Below are positions 1 to 8,658 of a DNA stretch of 64,000 nucleotides, one piece after another. Location: the NCBI RefSeq assembly GCF_036924595.1, contig NZ_JAZHRV010000001.1:1550001-1614000 (forward strand), written 5' to 3'. The position numbers were made by a program, and so were the translations under genes. Numbering within the stretch: the first letter of the stretch is position 1; every line of letters begins with the position of its first letter. The DNA comes from Bradyrhizobium algeriense. Its GTDB lineage: Bacteria; Pseudomonadota; Alphaproteobacteria; Rhizobiales; Xanthobacteraceae. Below the pieces are notes generated by a model that saw only the letters and a list, made by a program, of their open reading frames with translations, was not told where the DNA came from and searched no databases.

Positions 1-744
1 GAGCCGCTCGAGTTCTGCCAGCAGCGCGCGCAGGAACACGGCCCGGTCAGGTATGACGAGGTCGAGGGCTGCTTCGGCCGCGCGCGAAAACGCGTAGGCG
101 TAGGCCACGGTGCTGTCGCCCGACGTGCGGGCGGCGAGTTGAACACCGCGCGCCAGGCTGGCGCCGGTCATCAGCCCGTCGATGCCCTTGTGGACATATC
201 CGAGCCGTTGCTCCAGCCGGACCACGGTTTCGCCGCTCGCGGTAAAGCGGAAATGTCCGGGCTCGATGATGCCCGCATGCACCGGGCCGACCGCGATCTG
301 GTGCAGGCCGTCGCCTTCTGCGGCGAGGAAACGGTAAGGCGCCGCCTTCGGCAACGCGTCGATGCGATCGCCCAATGGAAAGCGCACGCCCCAGCGATTG
401 TGATCGAGCCAGGGTCGCGCATCGGGCGAGCCTTCGGCGGACAATCCGAACAGATCGTTGATGGCGCGCTCCAGCCGCCGTGCTGGCGGGTGATGTCTGC
501 CGACGGAAGGAAAGGACCGGTTGGGGCAATCCAGGCTGACAACCGCGATCTCCGCGGTCTGTCCGTCCATGATCGCCATGTGAACCGTTGCGGGTTCGCC
601 CCACAGGCCGAGCAGGCTCCAGCGACCATGCGCCAGTTCGGCCGCGGCGAATGTCCAGACGGAAGCATCGACTACAACGCGCGGCCACGGGCGGCGTTGC
701 CCAACCTTGCGGCCTTCCAGCGTCAAATCGATCAGTGATGGCAT
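1..744 (-). CDS. HyfG/NuoCD-like large subunit of a hydrogenase-4-like complex (3' part outside window)
   Basis: Open from ATG at 744 to the window edge (248 codons), so the C-terminus is missing. The N-terminal part resembles the NuoC-like domain. From about residue 153 it shows the NuoD/HycE-type stretch GPVHAGIIEPGHFRF, then ERLGYVHKGI-like residues (EQRLGYVHKGID) and a region aligned with the first nickel-binding motif. Where true hydrogenases have CGIC, this protein reads RTSGDSTVAY (residues 206-215), so the proximal cysteine pair is absent. It follows hyfF by 12 bases and is the peripheral subunit of the complex. The lack of cysteines fits the energy-converting hydrogenase-related (Ehr) group rather than a working hydrogenase. 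The distal motif lies outside the window. Confidence 0.85.
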   Translation of the reverse strand, partial: MPSLIDLTLEGRKVGQRRPWPRVVVDASVWTFAAAELAHGRWSLLGLWGEPATVHMAIMDGQTAEIAVVSLDCPNRSFPSVGRHHPPARRLERAINDLFGLSAEGSPDARPWLDHNRWGVRFPLGDRIDALPKAAPYRFLAAEGDGLHQIAVGPVHAGIIEPGHFRFTASGETVVRLEQRLGYVHKGIDGLMTGASLARGVQLAARTSGDSTVAYAYAFSRAAEAALDLVIPDRAVFLRALLAELERL

Positions 745-756
745 GTCACGTCGTTC

Positions 757-2208
757 CTATCCGAGCAATTGGGCCACATGCTGAAACCAGACCACCAGCG
801 GAGCGGGAAGATAGACTCCCGCGCCCAAGACCAGTGCGAGATGAGCGAACATCGGAATGTAGGAAGCCTCAGCCGACGCCGTGCTGCCGCGCGGCTCGCC
901 GAAGGCGACGCTGGTCAGGCGCAACATCAAGGCGCCGAAGGCCAGCAACAGCCCGAATACCAGCACGATCGCGAGCAGCGGCTGCCTCGCAAAGGTCGAA
1001 CTCACGACGAGAAATTCGCTCATGAAGATGCCGAGCGGCGGCAGGCCTGCGATCGCGACGACGCCCACCATCAGCCCCCAGCCGAGCGCCGGATGGGTCA
1101 CCGTCAAGCCGCGGATCCGCGAGATCCGTTGGGTACCCTTGATTTGCGAAATATGTCCGACGGCGTAGAAGATCGCCGACTTGGTCAGGCTATGCATCAC
1201 CATGTGCAGCAGCCCGGCAAAATTGGCGAGCGGACCGCCCATGCCGAACGCAAACACGATGATGCCCATGTGTTCGATCGAGGAATAGGCGAACAGGCGT
1301 TTGATGTCGCGCCGCCGGTACAACATGAAGGCGGCGAAGATCAGCGAGACCAGGCCCATCGTCACCATCAGGGGACCGGGGGCGATCGAAGCGGGGTTGG
1401 CCGCGAGCAATATCTTGAAGCGCAGCAGCGCATAGAGCGCGACGTTCAGCAAGAGGCCCGACAACACCGCCGATATCGGCGTCGGACCTTCGGCATGCGC
1501 GTCGGGCAACCAGGCATGCAGCGGCGCGAGGCCAACCTTGGTGCCGTAACCGAGAAACAGGAATACGAACGCGACGTTGAGCAGGGCCGCGTCGAAATTC
1601 GCCGCGCGCTCGACCAGCATCGTCCAGACCATGCCGTCCTGGCCTTCGCCCATCACCGGACGCGCCGCCATGTAGACCAGGATGGTGCCGAACAAGGCGA
1701 GCGCAATTCCGACGCTGCCCAGGATGAAATATTTCCAGGCCGCTTCCAGCGCGGCGTGGGTACGATAGATTCCGACCATCAGCACCGTCGTCAGCGTCGC
1801 GAGTTCGACGGCAACCCACATCAAACCGATATTGTTCGATACGAAAGCGAGATTCATACCGAACATCATGGTCTGGTACATGGCATGATAGAACCGCAGA
1901 TACACCGGTGTCAGCCGGCCGGTATCTAGTTCGTGCGCGATATAGCTCGCGCTGAAGATGCTGGTGGTGAATCCCACGAAGGTATTGAGCACGATGAAGA
2001 CGATGTTCAGATCGTCGATCAGCACGTACGGCCCGGGGGTAGGCCGCGCGATCACGAACAGCGAGAGCGCAGACAGGAACGTCGCGAGGCTCGCCACGAC
2101 GTTCAGCCGCGCCGTCACACGGTAGCCGGGCAGGGCGGCCAGCAGCGCGGCCGAGCAGATCGGGATCAGCAGGACCGCGGTGACGGGATTGAAGAAAGAG
2201 AGGGTCAT
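757..2208 (-). CDS. hyfF: Hydrogenase-4 subunit F-like proton-translocating membrane subunit
   Basis: A 483-residue multi-pass membrane protein of the Mrp antiporter/NuoLMN family. The residues expected for proton transfer are visible: a glutamate in the membrane segment MWVAVELATL and a lysine in GTKVGLAPLHAWLPDAHAEGP, the family signature. A further histidine-rich helix (LLHMVMHSLTKSAIFYAVGH) follows. Its ATG overlaps the hyfE stop by four bases (ATGA), implying translational coupling. In the complex it would be one of two antiporter-like subunits that couple chemistry in the peripheral arm to ion movement. Ion specificity cannot be told from sequence. Confidence 0.9.
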   Translation of the reverse strand: MTLSFFNPVTAVLLIPICSAALLAALPGYRVTARLNVVASLATFLSALSLFVIARPTPGPYVLIDDLNIVFIVLNTFVGFTTSIFSASYIAHELDTGRLTPVYLRFYHAMYQTMMFGMNLAFVSNNIGLMWVAVELATLTTVLMVGIYRTHAALEAAWKYFILGSVGIALALFGTILVYMAARPVMGEGQDGMVWTMLVERAANFDAALLNVAFVFLFLGYGTKVGLAPLHAWLPDAHAEGPTPISAVLSGLLLNVALYALLRFKILLAANPASIAPGPLMVTMGLVSLIFAAFMLYRRRDIKRLFAYSSIEHMGIIVFAFGMGGPLANFAGLLHMVMHSLTKSAIFYAVGHISQIKGTQRISRIRGLTVTHPALGWGLMVGVVAIAGLPPLGIFMSEFLVVSSTFARQPLLAIVLVFGLLLAFGALMLRLTSVAFGEPRGSTASAEASYIPMFAHLALVLGAGVYLPAPLVVWFQHVAQLLG

Positions 2209-2873
2209 CGGCGTTCGCCCCGAAAGTCGTCGAGGGCGGAGACGTCCACCGAATCGAAACGCTCGCGGATTCGGAACAGGAAGATGCCGATGACGATGAA
2301 CGCGATCAGGATCGAGAAGGCGACGCTGATCTCGACCACCAGCGGCATGCCCTTGGCGCCGGTTGCGGCCAGCACCAGTCCGTTTTCGAGCGACATGAAG
2401 CCGACGACCTGGCTGACCGCATTGCGGCGCGTCACCATGACCAGAAGTCCGAGCAGAACCACTGACAGCGCAAAGGCAAGATCTTCGCGCGCCAGCGGGT
2501 CGGCGTCGCTCGTCACCCGCAACATGAGAACCAGCGAGAGCGCGACCAGCCCCATCCCGGCCAGCATGGTCGGGCCGATTCCGACGGCGGATTCGATATC
2601 GCGGTGAATCCCGAGCTGCTTGACGATGCGGTGCAGGGCCACCGGAATGATGATCGCCTTGAACACCAGGGCGATGACCGCGGTGACGTAGAGATGGGGC
2701 GCATCCTGGATGAAAGCCTGCCAGGCGACCGAGAGCGACAGCACCAGGGCGTGGAGCGCGAATACGTTGAGCAGCGAATAGAGACGGTCCTGATACAGCA
2801 TCATCAGGCTGATCAGCACCAGGCCACCGGCCAGCGTGTGCGAAACGTCGAAGGCGAGGCTATGCATCTGCAT
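2205..2873 (-). CDS. hyfE: Hydrogenase-4 subunit E-like (NuoK-like) membrane protein
   Basis: A 222-residue protein with several hydrophobic helices, matching HyfE in length and in position between hyfD and hyfF. The C-terminal half (SLENGLVLAATGAKGMPLVVE) carries the NuoK-type glutamate within a membrane helix. The start ATG at 2873 overlaps the hyfD stop by one base (TGATG), and the end overlaps hyfF. It belongs to the membrane arm of the complex. Confidence 0.85.
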   Translation of the reverse strand: MQMHSLAFDVSHTLAGGLVLISLMMLYQDRLYSLLNVFALHALVLSLSVAWQAFIQDAPHLYVTAVIALVFKAIIIPVALHRIVKQLGIHRDIESAVGIGPTMLAGMGLVALSLVLMLRVTSDADPLAREDLAFALSVVLLGLLVMVTRRNAVSQVVGFMSLENGLVLAATGAKGMPLVVEISVAFSILIAFIVIGIFLFRIRERFDSVDVSALDDFRGERR

Positions 2874-3829
2874 CAGAAACTCCTCGAGACGAACAGCAGG
2901 AGGGTGCCGAGCAAGCCCAGCATGAGCGCCGCGCCGAGGAACTGCGGAACGCGAAACACCCGCATCTTCGCCGTAGCGGTCTCGAACAGCGCGAGCAGGA
3001 AGCCGGCAAGCGCGAGCTTGGCGATGTAGGCGCCGGCGCCGATCGTGTAGGACAACGCGCCGCTGCCGTAGAGCGCGATCTGCCAGGGGAGGAACACGCA
3101 GGCGATCAGCGAGACGTAGAGCAGCAGCTTCAGGAAAGCGCCGAGTTCGATCATCGCGAGGTGCCGTCCCGAATATTCCAGGATCATCGCCTCATGCACC
3201 ATGGTGAGTTCGAGGTGCGTCGCCGGATTGTCGACCGGGATGCGTGCGTTCTCTGCGATCGCCACCATGAACAGCGCGACCAGCGCCATTCCGAGCGACA
3301 CCCGCAACCCCACATAGGACGACGCCAGGAAGTGCGAGACGGTCGAGAGTTGCGTCGAGCCGGCGACCAGCGCCAGACAGAATACGATTAGCAGCATTGC
3401 GGGCTCGGCAAGCGCTGCGATCATCACCTCGCGGCTGGAGCCGATGCCGCCGAAACTGGTGCCGACGTCCATCCCCGCGAGCGCGAGGAAAAAGCGCGCG
3501 CTTCCGAGCAATGCAACGATAGCAATGAGATCGGCGGTCCAGTTGAACAGCAGCCCGGTCGCGAAGGTCGGCACCAGGGCGGCGGCGACCCAGATCGCCG
3601 CGAAGGTGATGTAGGGTGTGACGCGGAACAGCCATGATGCGTTGTCGGCCAGCACCACTTCCTTGCGCAGGAGCCGCAGCAGGTCGCGATAGGGCTGAAA
3701 GACCGAGGCGCCCTGGCGTCGTACCAGCCGCGCCTTGATCTTGCGCACGTAACCGGTCAGCAGCGGGGCGAGCAGCAGCACCAGCAGCATCTGCACGCCT
3801 TGCACGATGATGTCGGAGATCACGACCAT
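2873..3829 (-). CDS. hyfD: Hydrogenase-4 subunit D/HycD-like (NuoH-like) membrane anchor
   Basis: A 318-residue membrane protein of the NuoH/HycD family, the subunit that ties the peripheral arm to the membrane arm. The diagnostic stretch IPVDNPATHLELTMVHEAMI is intact, and the N-terminus begins with a helix followed by GYVRKIKARLVRRQG, as in HycD. ATG at 3829 was chosen over an upstream in-frame start at 4141, because the extra 104 residues are arginine/proline-rich and lie inside hyfB. With this start it overlaps the hyfB stop by ten bases. Confidence 0.88.
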   Translation of the reverse strand: MVVISDIIVQGVQMLLVLLLAPLLTGYVRKIKARLVRRQGASVFQPYRDLLRLLRKEVVLADNASWLFRVTPYITFAAIWVAAALVPTFATGLLFNWTADLIAIVALLGSARFFLALAGMDVGTSFGGIGSSREVMIAALAEPAMLLIVFCLALVAGSTQLSTVSHFLASSYVGLRVSLGMALVALFMVAIAENARIPVDNPATHLELTMVHEAMILEYSGRHLAMIELGAFLKLLLYVSLIACVFLPWQIALYGSGALSYTIGAGAYIAKLALAGFLLALFETATAKMRVFRVPQFLGAALMLGLLGTLLLFVSRSF

Positions 3830-5832
3830 ATCGCGAGCACCAGCAGCAGCGTGACGAGGGTGGCAAAGACCAGGCTGAGATATCGCCGGATGGTCAGGAA
3901 CTGCAGGCGATTGAGCCGTGTCGACAAGAAGCCGAGGGCATCCGCGATCGGCGCATATATTCCGCTCCAGACCAAGTCGTGCAATTCGATCCGGAGCCGC
4001 GCCGGCCGAAGGTCTCCCGGCGGCGGCATCGTGACGTGATCGCGGGCGTGGAACACTAGCGTGCCGAACACGCGGCGGATCGGTTGCGCAAAGCTGACGG
4101 CTGAATATTGCGCGGCAGGCGTGGCGTCGGAGAAACCGCATCCCCAGGCTGGCCCCCGGCGCAGCGCGTGCGAAGCGAAGCGATGAATGAAATAGACGGC
4201 AAGCGACGCGGCTGCCGTGATGAACATCATCACCAGCAATCCATTGTAGGAGCTGCGGCTCTCCGCGATCGGCACGATCGAAAGCCAGGCCTGACCCGTC
4301 TGGGCCGGCATGCGGCTGCCGAGAATCTGGGTGGCGACCGGCGCTAGCGCGTCGATCGCCAGTCCCGGCAGGATTCCGGCCAGCAGGCAGAGCGCTGCGA
4401 GAATGAACATGGCCGCGAGCGAGAAGCGGTCGACTTCACCAGCGGTTTCCGCCGCCACGCCGCGCGGTCGCCCGAGAAACGTTACGCCGTAGGTCTTGAC
4501 GAAACAGGCCGCGGCCAGTGCGGCGGCGAGCGCAAGCATCGCGCCGACCGCGGGCACCATGATCTTCAGCGCCCATTGTGGGAGCTCCGGACTTTGCAGC
4601 ACGGCCTGGAAGATCAGCCACTCCGAAACGAAGCCGTTGAACGGCGGCAGCGCCGAGATCGCGACGCAGCCGACGAGGACGACGAAGCTCGTGAACGGCA
4701 TGCGGTGGATGAGGCCGCCGAGCTTGTCCATGTCGCGCTCGCCCGTCGCCGTGAGGACGGCGCCGGCTCCGAAGAACAGCAGGCTCTTGAAGAAGGAGTG
4801 GTTGAGGGCGTGAAACAAGGCGGCCGTGAAGGCGAGCGCGGCCGCCGCCTTCAGTCCATTCGCCTGGAATGCCATGGCGAGGCCGAGGCTGACGAATACG
4901 ATGCCGATATTTTCGATGGTGGAGTAGGCCAGCAGGCGCTTCAGGTCCTTCTCCATCATGGCGTAAAGGATGCCCATGACGGCGGTGATGCTGCCGAGGA
5001 ACAACACGACTACGCTGGCCAGCCAGTTCGGCTGTCCCAGCAGATCGAACATGACGCGAATGAAGCCGTAGATCGCGACCTTGGTCATGACGCCGCTCAT
5101 CAGCGCGGAAACGTGGCTCGGCGCGGCCGGATGGGCGAGCGGCAGCCAGACATGCAACGGCACCAGGCCGGCCTTCGAGCCGGCGCCGAGCAGCATCAGG
5201 ATCAGCACCAGCGTCGCCGCGTATGGCGTGTGCTGCGCGGCGCGAATGGCGGCAAAGCCGTAATCTCCCGCCGGACCCGCCAGCAGGCCGAACGCGAGCA
5301 GCAAGGCGAGCGTGCCGAAGCTTGCCATCACCAGATAGACATAGCCGGCCTTGGCGTTGCCCCGTTCGCGATGGTGGGCCATGACCAGCGCCCACGACGC
5401 CAGCGACATGAATTCCCAGCACAGCAGATAGGAGAAGGCATCGTCCGCCAGCACCACGAGGTTCATGCCGGCGAGAAAGGCGGGGAAGAACGGCAGCACG
5501 CGATGCGGCGCGGGGTCATGATGGCCGTAGCCGAGGCCATAGAGACTTGCCGACGCCCCACCCAAATTGATGACGACGAGAAAGAACGAGGCCAGTGCGT
5601 CGAGACGGAAATGGGCACCGAGCCACGGCAATCCGACCGGCAGGGTGAGCGCGGTGGCATCGGCGCCGCCAAGCAGGCTGCGCAACGCGCCGGCCCATGC
5701 AATCGCCGATACGGCAAGCGTCGCGCCGTAGATGACGGCTGTGGAGATCTTCGACCGGCCCAGAACGATCGCCAGCACAGCCAAGCCGAGCAATCCGGCG
5801 ACACAGACCATTTGCAGGGCGACGGCCGACAT
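3820..5832 (-). CDS. hyfB: Hydrogenase-4 subunit B-like antiporter subunit
   Basis: A 670-residue multi-pass protein, the larger NuoL-like antiporter subunit. It has a membrane glutamate in LLCWEFMSLASWALVM and the lysine signature GSKAGLVPLHVWLPLAHPAAP, followed by further helices and a long C-terminal extension typical of HyfB/HycC. The ATG overlaps the stop of the upstream XRE-type gene by one base (TAATG), so the regulator and the complex appear to be co-translated. It is the first structural gene of the operon. Confidence 0.9.
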   Translation of the reverse strand: MSAVALQMVCVAGLLGLAVLAIVLGRSKISTAVIYGATLAVSAIAWAGALRSLLGGADATALTLPVGLPWLGAHFRLDALASFFLVVINLGGASASLYGLGYGHHDPAPHRVLPFFPAFLAGMNLVVLADDAFSYLLCWEFMSLASWALVMAHHRERGNAKAGYVYLVMASFGTLALLLAFGLLAGPAGDYGFAAIRAAQHTPYAATLVLILMLLGAGSKAGLVPLHVWLPLAHPAAPSHVSALMSGVMTKVAIYGFIRVMFDLLGQPNWLASVVVLFLGSITAVMGILYAMMEKDLKRLLAYSTIENIGIVFVSLGLAMAFQANGLKAAAALAFTAALFHALNHSFFKSLLFFGAGAVLTATGERDMDKLGGLIHRMPFTSFVVLVGCVAISALPPFNGFVSEWLIFQAVLQSPELPQWALKIMVPAVGAMLALAAALAAACFVKTYGVTFLGRPRGVAAETAGEVDRFSLAAMFILAALCLLAGILPGLAIDALAPVATQILGSRMPAQTGQAWLSIVPIAESRSSYNGLLVMMFITAAASLAVYFIHRFASHALRRGPAWGCGFSDATPAAQYSAVSFAQPIRRVFGTLVFHARDHVTMPPPGDLRPARLRIELHDLVWSGIYAPIADALGFLSTRLNRLQFLTIRRYLSLVFATLVTLLLVLAIWS

Positions 5833-6131
5833 TATTTGCGCGTCCTCGCTCCGCCCGATGTCTTGTCTTCCGCGCGATCTTCGGAACGGGCCTTGAGCCG
5901 CACGCCGCGCCCGCCGCCGTCGCTGTTTGCCCCGTCGTCGATCAATTCGATGCCGGCATTCTCGAGCGCGGTGATCAGTTTCACCAGCGAATCGACATTG
6001 CCCCGAACCATGGTCTCACTCGCTTCCATGCGTTGGATGGTCGGCACCGAAAGCCCCGATAGTTTTGCGAGCCGCCGCTGATCGATGCCGAGAAGCACTC
6101 TGGCAGCCCGCAATTGAGCTGCAGTGATCAT
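5832..6131 (-). CDS. XRE-family helix-turn-helix regulator, first gene of the hyf-like operon
   Basis: A 99-residue protein with an N-terminal Cro/C1-type helix-turn-helix: ITAAQLRAARVLLGIDQRRLAKLSGLSVPTIQRME spans roughly residues 2-36. The segment ITALENAGIELIDDG and a charged tail with GGRGVRLK follow, a pattern common in short rhizobial XRE regulators. It is transcribed with hyfB and overlaps it by one base. It probably controls its own operon through the inverted repeats just upstream (6190-6229). The signal sensed is unknown. Confidence 0.8.
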   Translation of the reverse strand: MITAAQLRAARVLLGIDQRRLAKLSGLSVPTIQRMEASETMVRGNVDSLVKLITALENAGIELIDDGANSDGGGRGVRLKARSEDRAEDKTSGGARTRK

Positions 6132-6667
6132 CAGTCTGTCTCGCCGGCGAGGCTCGGGCCGATTTTTGACGTCATTCCTGCATCCTAAGTATTGATGTTA
6201 ATGTGTCAATAAGTGATATCTCAGATATCTATTCTGAGGGGTGCTTTCCAGGGTTTCCGGGCGTCGCATGGGCGCCAAAGGGCGCCGCGCCGTGGCGCTC
6301 GTCAGCATCGGCGTTACAGTTCGAATTTGCGCGCTGCAGGCCACGTCCAATTTTTTGACGGTAGCCACTGATGAACCGCGCCGGGATCATTGCGGGACTA
6401 CGCGGCGGGCTGGCAAACGAGTGCAGCGATGCAGCCGATTTGATCGGGCACTTGCATCGTACGAATCAGCTGTTGCCTTGAGGTTTGGCCGGGTTTTGTC
6501 GTCCTTGCCCGTCGTGGCCCGAACAAGGCGGCGAGCACAATACCGACACCGTCAAGACGACTGCGCTTGGCGGCGTCGGCACATTGCAGCCGGTCCGAGA
6601 CGGCTGCAGCCGAAGCGGTTCGCTCCAGAACCTCAATATTCGAAAGCGACGCCCGCAGCTTCGAGCT
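6132..6667. other. Intergenic region upstream of the hyf-like operon
   Basis: No convincing gene is present. The frame open on the plus strand from 6241 has arginine-rich, shadow-like composition and no recognisable domain. The part next to the XRE gene (about 6180-6235) is AT-rich and holds two inverted repeats and presumably the operon promoter. The remainder shows nothing I can name. Confidence 0.5.
6190..6229. promoter_or_regulatory. Paired inverted repeats, candidate operator for the XRE regulator
   Basis: TATTGA (6190-6195) and TCAATA (6206-6211) form a perfect inverted repeat with a 10-base spacer. Five bases on, GATATC-TCA-GATATC (6215-6229) forms a second one. Both lie 58-98 bases upstream of the XRE start in an AT-rich patch, where an autoregulatory operator would be expected. 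The function is inferred from position only. Confidence 0.4.
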
Positions 6668-6967
6668 TCACAGATCGATGCTGACTGCGATGTTACGGCC
6701 TGTCAATTCGGCAAAGGTGGTCGTGTGCGCCAACAGCTTCGCGAATGCTTCGTCCTTTGCCAGTGCTTCCTGTACCTTTCCGTACACTTCCCAGCTGGAA
6801 TAGCGCGTAGAGATGAGAAACTCCCCGGCCCACATACCGGTGTGAAACCGGGAAAGCCGAAGAAATTCAGCGCCGTGCTTTTCGAAGATTGCCTTCGCCT
6901 GCTTGGCGGTCTTGACCATTTCCTCAGGCTTGTCGCTCTTGAAGCGCGTAAATTGTACAATAGCCAT
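6668..6967 (-). CDS. Small hypothetical alpha/beta protein
   Basis: A 99-residue soluble protein starting MAIVQFTRFKSDKPEEMVKTAKQAKAIF. The alternation of a short strand, a helix (KPEEMVKTAKQAKAIFEKHG), strands (AGEFLISTRYSSWEVYGKV) and a second helix suggests a dimeric ferredoxin-like alpha/beta-barrel fold, as in EthD/NIPSNAP-like small proteins. I do not recognise a specific family or catalytic residues. It is followed on the same strand by the DUF2889 gene upstream in transcription (30 bases apart), so the two may share a transcript. Confidence 0.6.
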   Translation of the reverse strand: MAIVQFTRFKSDKPEEMVKTAKQAKAIFEKHGAEFLRLSRFHTGMWAGEFLISTRYSSWEVYGKVQEALAKDEAFAKLLAHTTTFAELTGRNIAVSIDL

Positions 6968-6997
6968 GACCTAATCCCTCCGCTGAGGCCCCTTAGG

Positions 6998-7567
6998 TTA
7001 AGTCTGGGGGTGGCCGCCGAGGTTCACAGGGATCCGATCAGGGCCGTCGGTGCGCCAGGAATGGCAGCCGCCGATGAAGAATGGGCGCTCGCCGGAGTTC
7101 TGCTGGTTCTCCAGCGTATCGCGGCCGTCCGGATTCCTGCCGTAGGACATGGTCTGGTACAGCGTGGTCACGGCGGGGCCGAGCAATTCCATCAGATGCG
7201 TGCAGGTTTCCAGCCGGCCGATCTTGCGCCTCACGGTTTTGCGCCAGCCAGGGCCGATGCGCTCGCCGATCAGGTGCTGCAGGATCGGCTCGACCTCTGT
7301 GCAGGTGGGATAGGGCGTCGCGCGCATCATCGCTTGCGCCTCGCGGATGGTCATGCCGTCGTCGATGGCGAGCCGCAGGCCGATATCGTGCACGAGAGCG
7401 CCCGGCTTCAGTTCGCCGCGGAAGCGATCGGCGCGCTGGGTGAAGGGTTTTGTGTCGCGCAGCCACGCCTCGACTTCCCAGAGCCCGTCGTCGCGCAGAA
7501 AGCCTTCGCATTCGACCGAGCGCGTATGCATCAGGCGGCGCTTTTTATTGCCATTTTCCAGGGGCAT
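6998..7567 (-). CDS. DUF2889 family protein
   Basis: A 189-residue protein whose central part fits the DUF2889 pattern: RSVECEGFLRDDGLWEVEAWLRDTKPF at the N-terminus, then VHDIGLRLAIDDGMTIREAQAMM, and a conserved cysteine-containing segment (ETCTHLMELLGP). The biochemical role of the family is not established; members occur in proteobacteria near aromatic or CoA-ester metabolism. The start at 7567 could be one of several close methionines; MHTRSVEC (residue 13) is an alternative. Confidence 0.7.
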   Translation of the reverse strand: MPLENGNKKRRLMHTRSVECEGFLRDDGLWEVEAWLRDTKPFTQRADRFRGELKPGALVHDIGLRLAIDDGMTIREAQAMMRATPYPTCTEVEPILQHLIGERIGPGWRKTVRRKIGRLETCTHLMELLGPAVTTLYQTMSYGRNPDGRDTLENQQNSGERPFFIGGCHSWRTDGPDRIPVNLGGHPQT

Positions 7568-7596
7568 CAGTTCGTATCCTGCATCGATGCGTCACT

Positions 7597-8574
7597 TCAG
7601 CCGAATTTGACAATCATCTTCCCGAGCGCCGATCGCGACTGCATGGTTTTGAATGCGTCGCGGAAATTCTCGAACGGCACGACCTTGCCGACCACGGGCT
7701 GCAATTTGCCCGATGCCAGCCAGTCGAACAATTGCGCCATCAGGCGGGCGTGAGTCTCCGGCTCGCGCTTTTGGATCTGGGCGAGATCGACGCCGAGCAG
7801 CGCTCCGCCCTTGAGCAGCGGCAGGTTGAACGCCAGCGCCGGAATCGTGCCCGAGGCGAACCCGACGACCAGATGCCGTCCGCGCCAGGCGATCGAGCGA
7901 AACGCCTGCAGCGCCACTTCGCTGCCGACGGGGTCGAAAATCACGTCCGGCCCGTGGCCACCGGTCAGCTCCTTGAGCGTGTCCCGCCAATCCGCCCTGG
8001 TGTAGTCGATGGTCTGACCGGCGCCGAACTGCACCGCGAAGGCGCGCTTCTCCGCCGTCGAGGCGGCTGCGATCACCCGCGCGCCCATCAGCTTGCCGGG
8101 TTGAACGGCGGCGATGCCGACGCCGCCGGCCGCGCCCAGCACCAGCAATATCTCGCCGTCGCGCAGCGATGCACGGGCATCCAGCGCGTAAAGCCCGGTC
8201 AGATAGTTGGCCTGAAACGATGCCCCTGCCTCGAAGGGAACCTGCGGCGGCAGGTGCTTGAGCGCCGCAGATGGCACAGAGATATATTCGGCCAGCGCGC
8301 CGGAACGGGTCATGCCGATCACCGGCATATCCGGTTTGAACGCGGTGACGTCATCGGCAACGGCGTCGACGATGCCGGCAAACTCTGTGCTCGGCACGAA
8401 CGGCAGCGGGTCCTTGGTCTGGTAAAGTCCTTGCACCTTCAATCCATCGACGAAGCCGACCGCCGCGGCGCCGATCTTGACGCGGACGCAGCCTTTGGAA
8501 ACGCCGGGCGTATCAATCTCCTTGATCGAGGTGCCGTCGATCGAATTGTAGCTGTCGACAACCACGGCCTTCAT
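7597..8574 (-). CDS. NADPH:quinone oxidoreductase family (zinc-free medium-chain reductase)
   Basis: A 325-residue medium-chain dehydrogenase/reductase. It has the N-terminal GroES-like part (VRVKIGAAAVGFVDGLKVQGLY) and a nucleotide-binding motif LGAAGGVGIAAVQPGKLMGA. The end, DAFKTMQSRSALGKMIVKF, is typical of QOR-type enzymes. The catalytic zinc ligands of alcohol dehydrogenases are not evident. ATG at 8574 (MKAVVVDSYN) was preferred to an upstream start at 8610, since it matches the usual family start. Substrate unknown; likely an NADPH-dependent reductase of a quinone or enone. Confidence 0.8.
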   Translation of the reverse strand: MKAVVVDSYNSIDGTSIKEIDTPGVSKGCVRVKIGAAAVGFVDGLKVQGLYQTKDPLPFVPSTEFAGIVDAVADDVTAFKPDMPVIGMTRSGALAEYISVPSAALKHLPPQVPFEAGASFQANYLTGLYALDARASLRDGEILLVLGAAGGVGIAAVQPGKLMGARVIAAASTAEKRAFAVQFGAGQTIDYTRADWRDTLKELTGGHGPDVIFDPVGSEVALQAFRSIAWRGRHLVVGFASGTIPALAFNLPLLKGGALLGVDLAQIQKREPETHARLMAQLFDWLASGKLQPVVGKVVPFENFRDAFKTMQSRSALGKMIVKFG

Positions 8575-8658
8575 GCAATTTCTTTCATGCGTTTTCTTCT
8601 TGGGCTCCAATGCATTACGCCGGCATCTTGAGGTGTCCGCAATTCTTCGGGTGAAGTT

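Noticed and set aside
1..744. Calling the complex a functional [NiFe]-hydrogenase
   Set aside because: The proximal Cys-x-x-Cys is absent from the visible sequence, so hydrogen turnover is not supported.
769..1929. Long plus-strand reading frame antisense to hyfF
   Set aside because: Composition is rich in H, R, Q and D, as in shadows of GC-rich genes, and it lies wholly against a well-supported gene. The same holds for the long frames at 4576-6081, 7450-8631 and 10877-11806.
6241..6684. Possible 147-residue protein in the gap before the XRE gene
   Set aside because: Arginine-rich, no domain, no ribosome site; it runs into the 3' end of the small gene at 6668 in the opposite direction.
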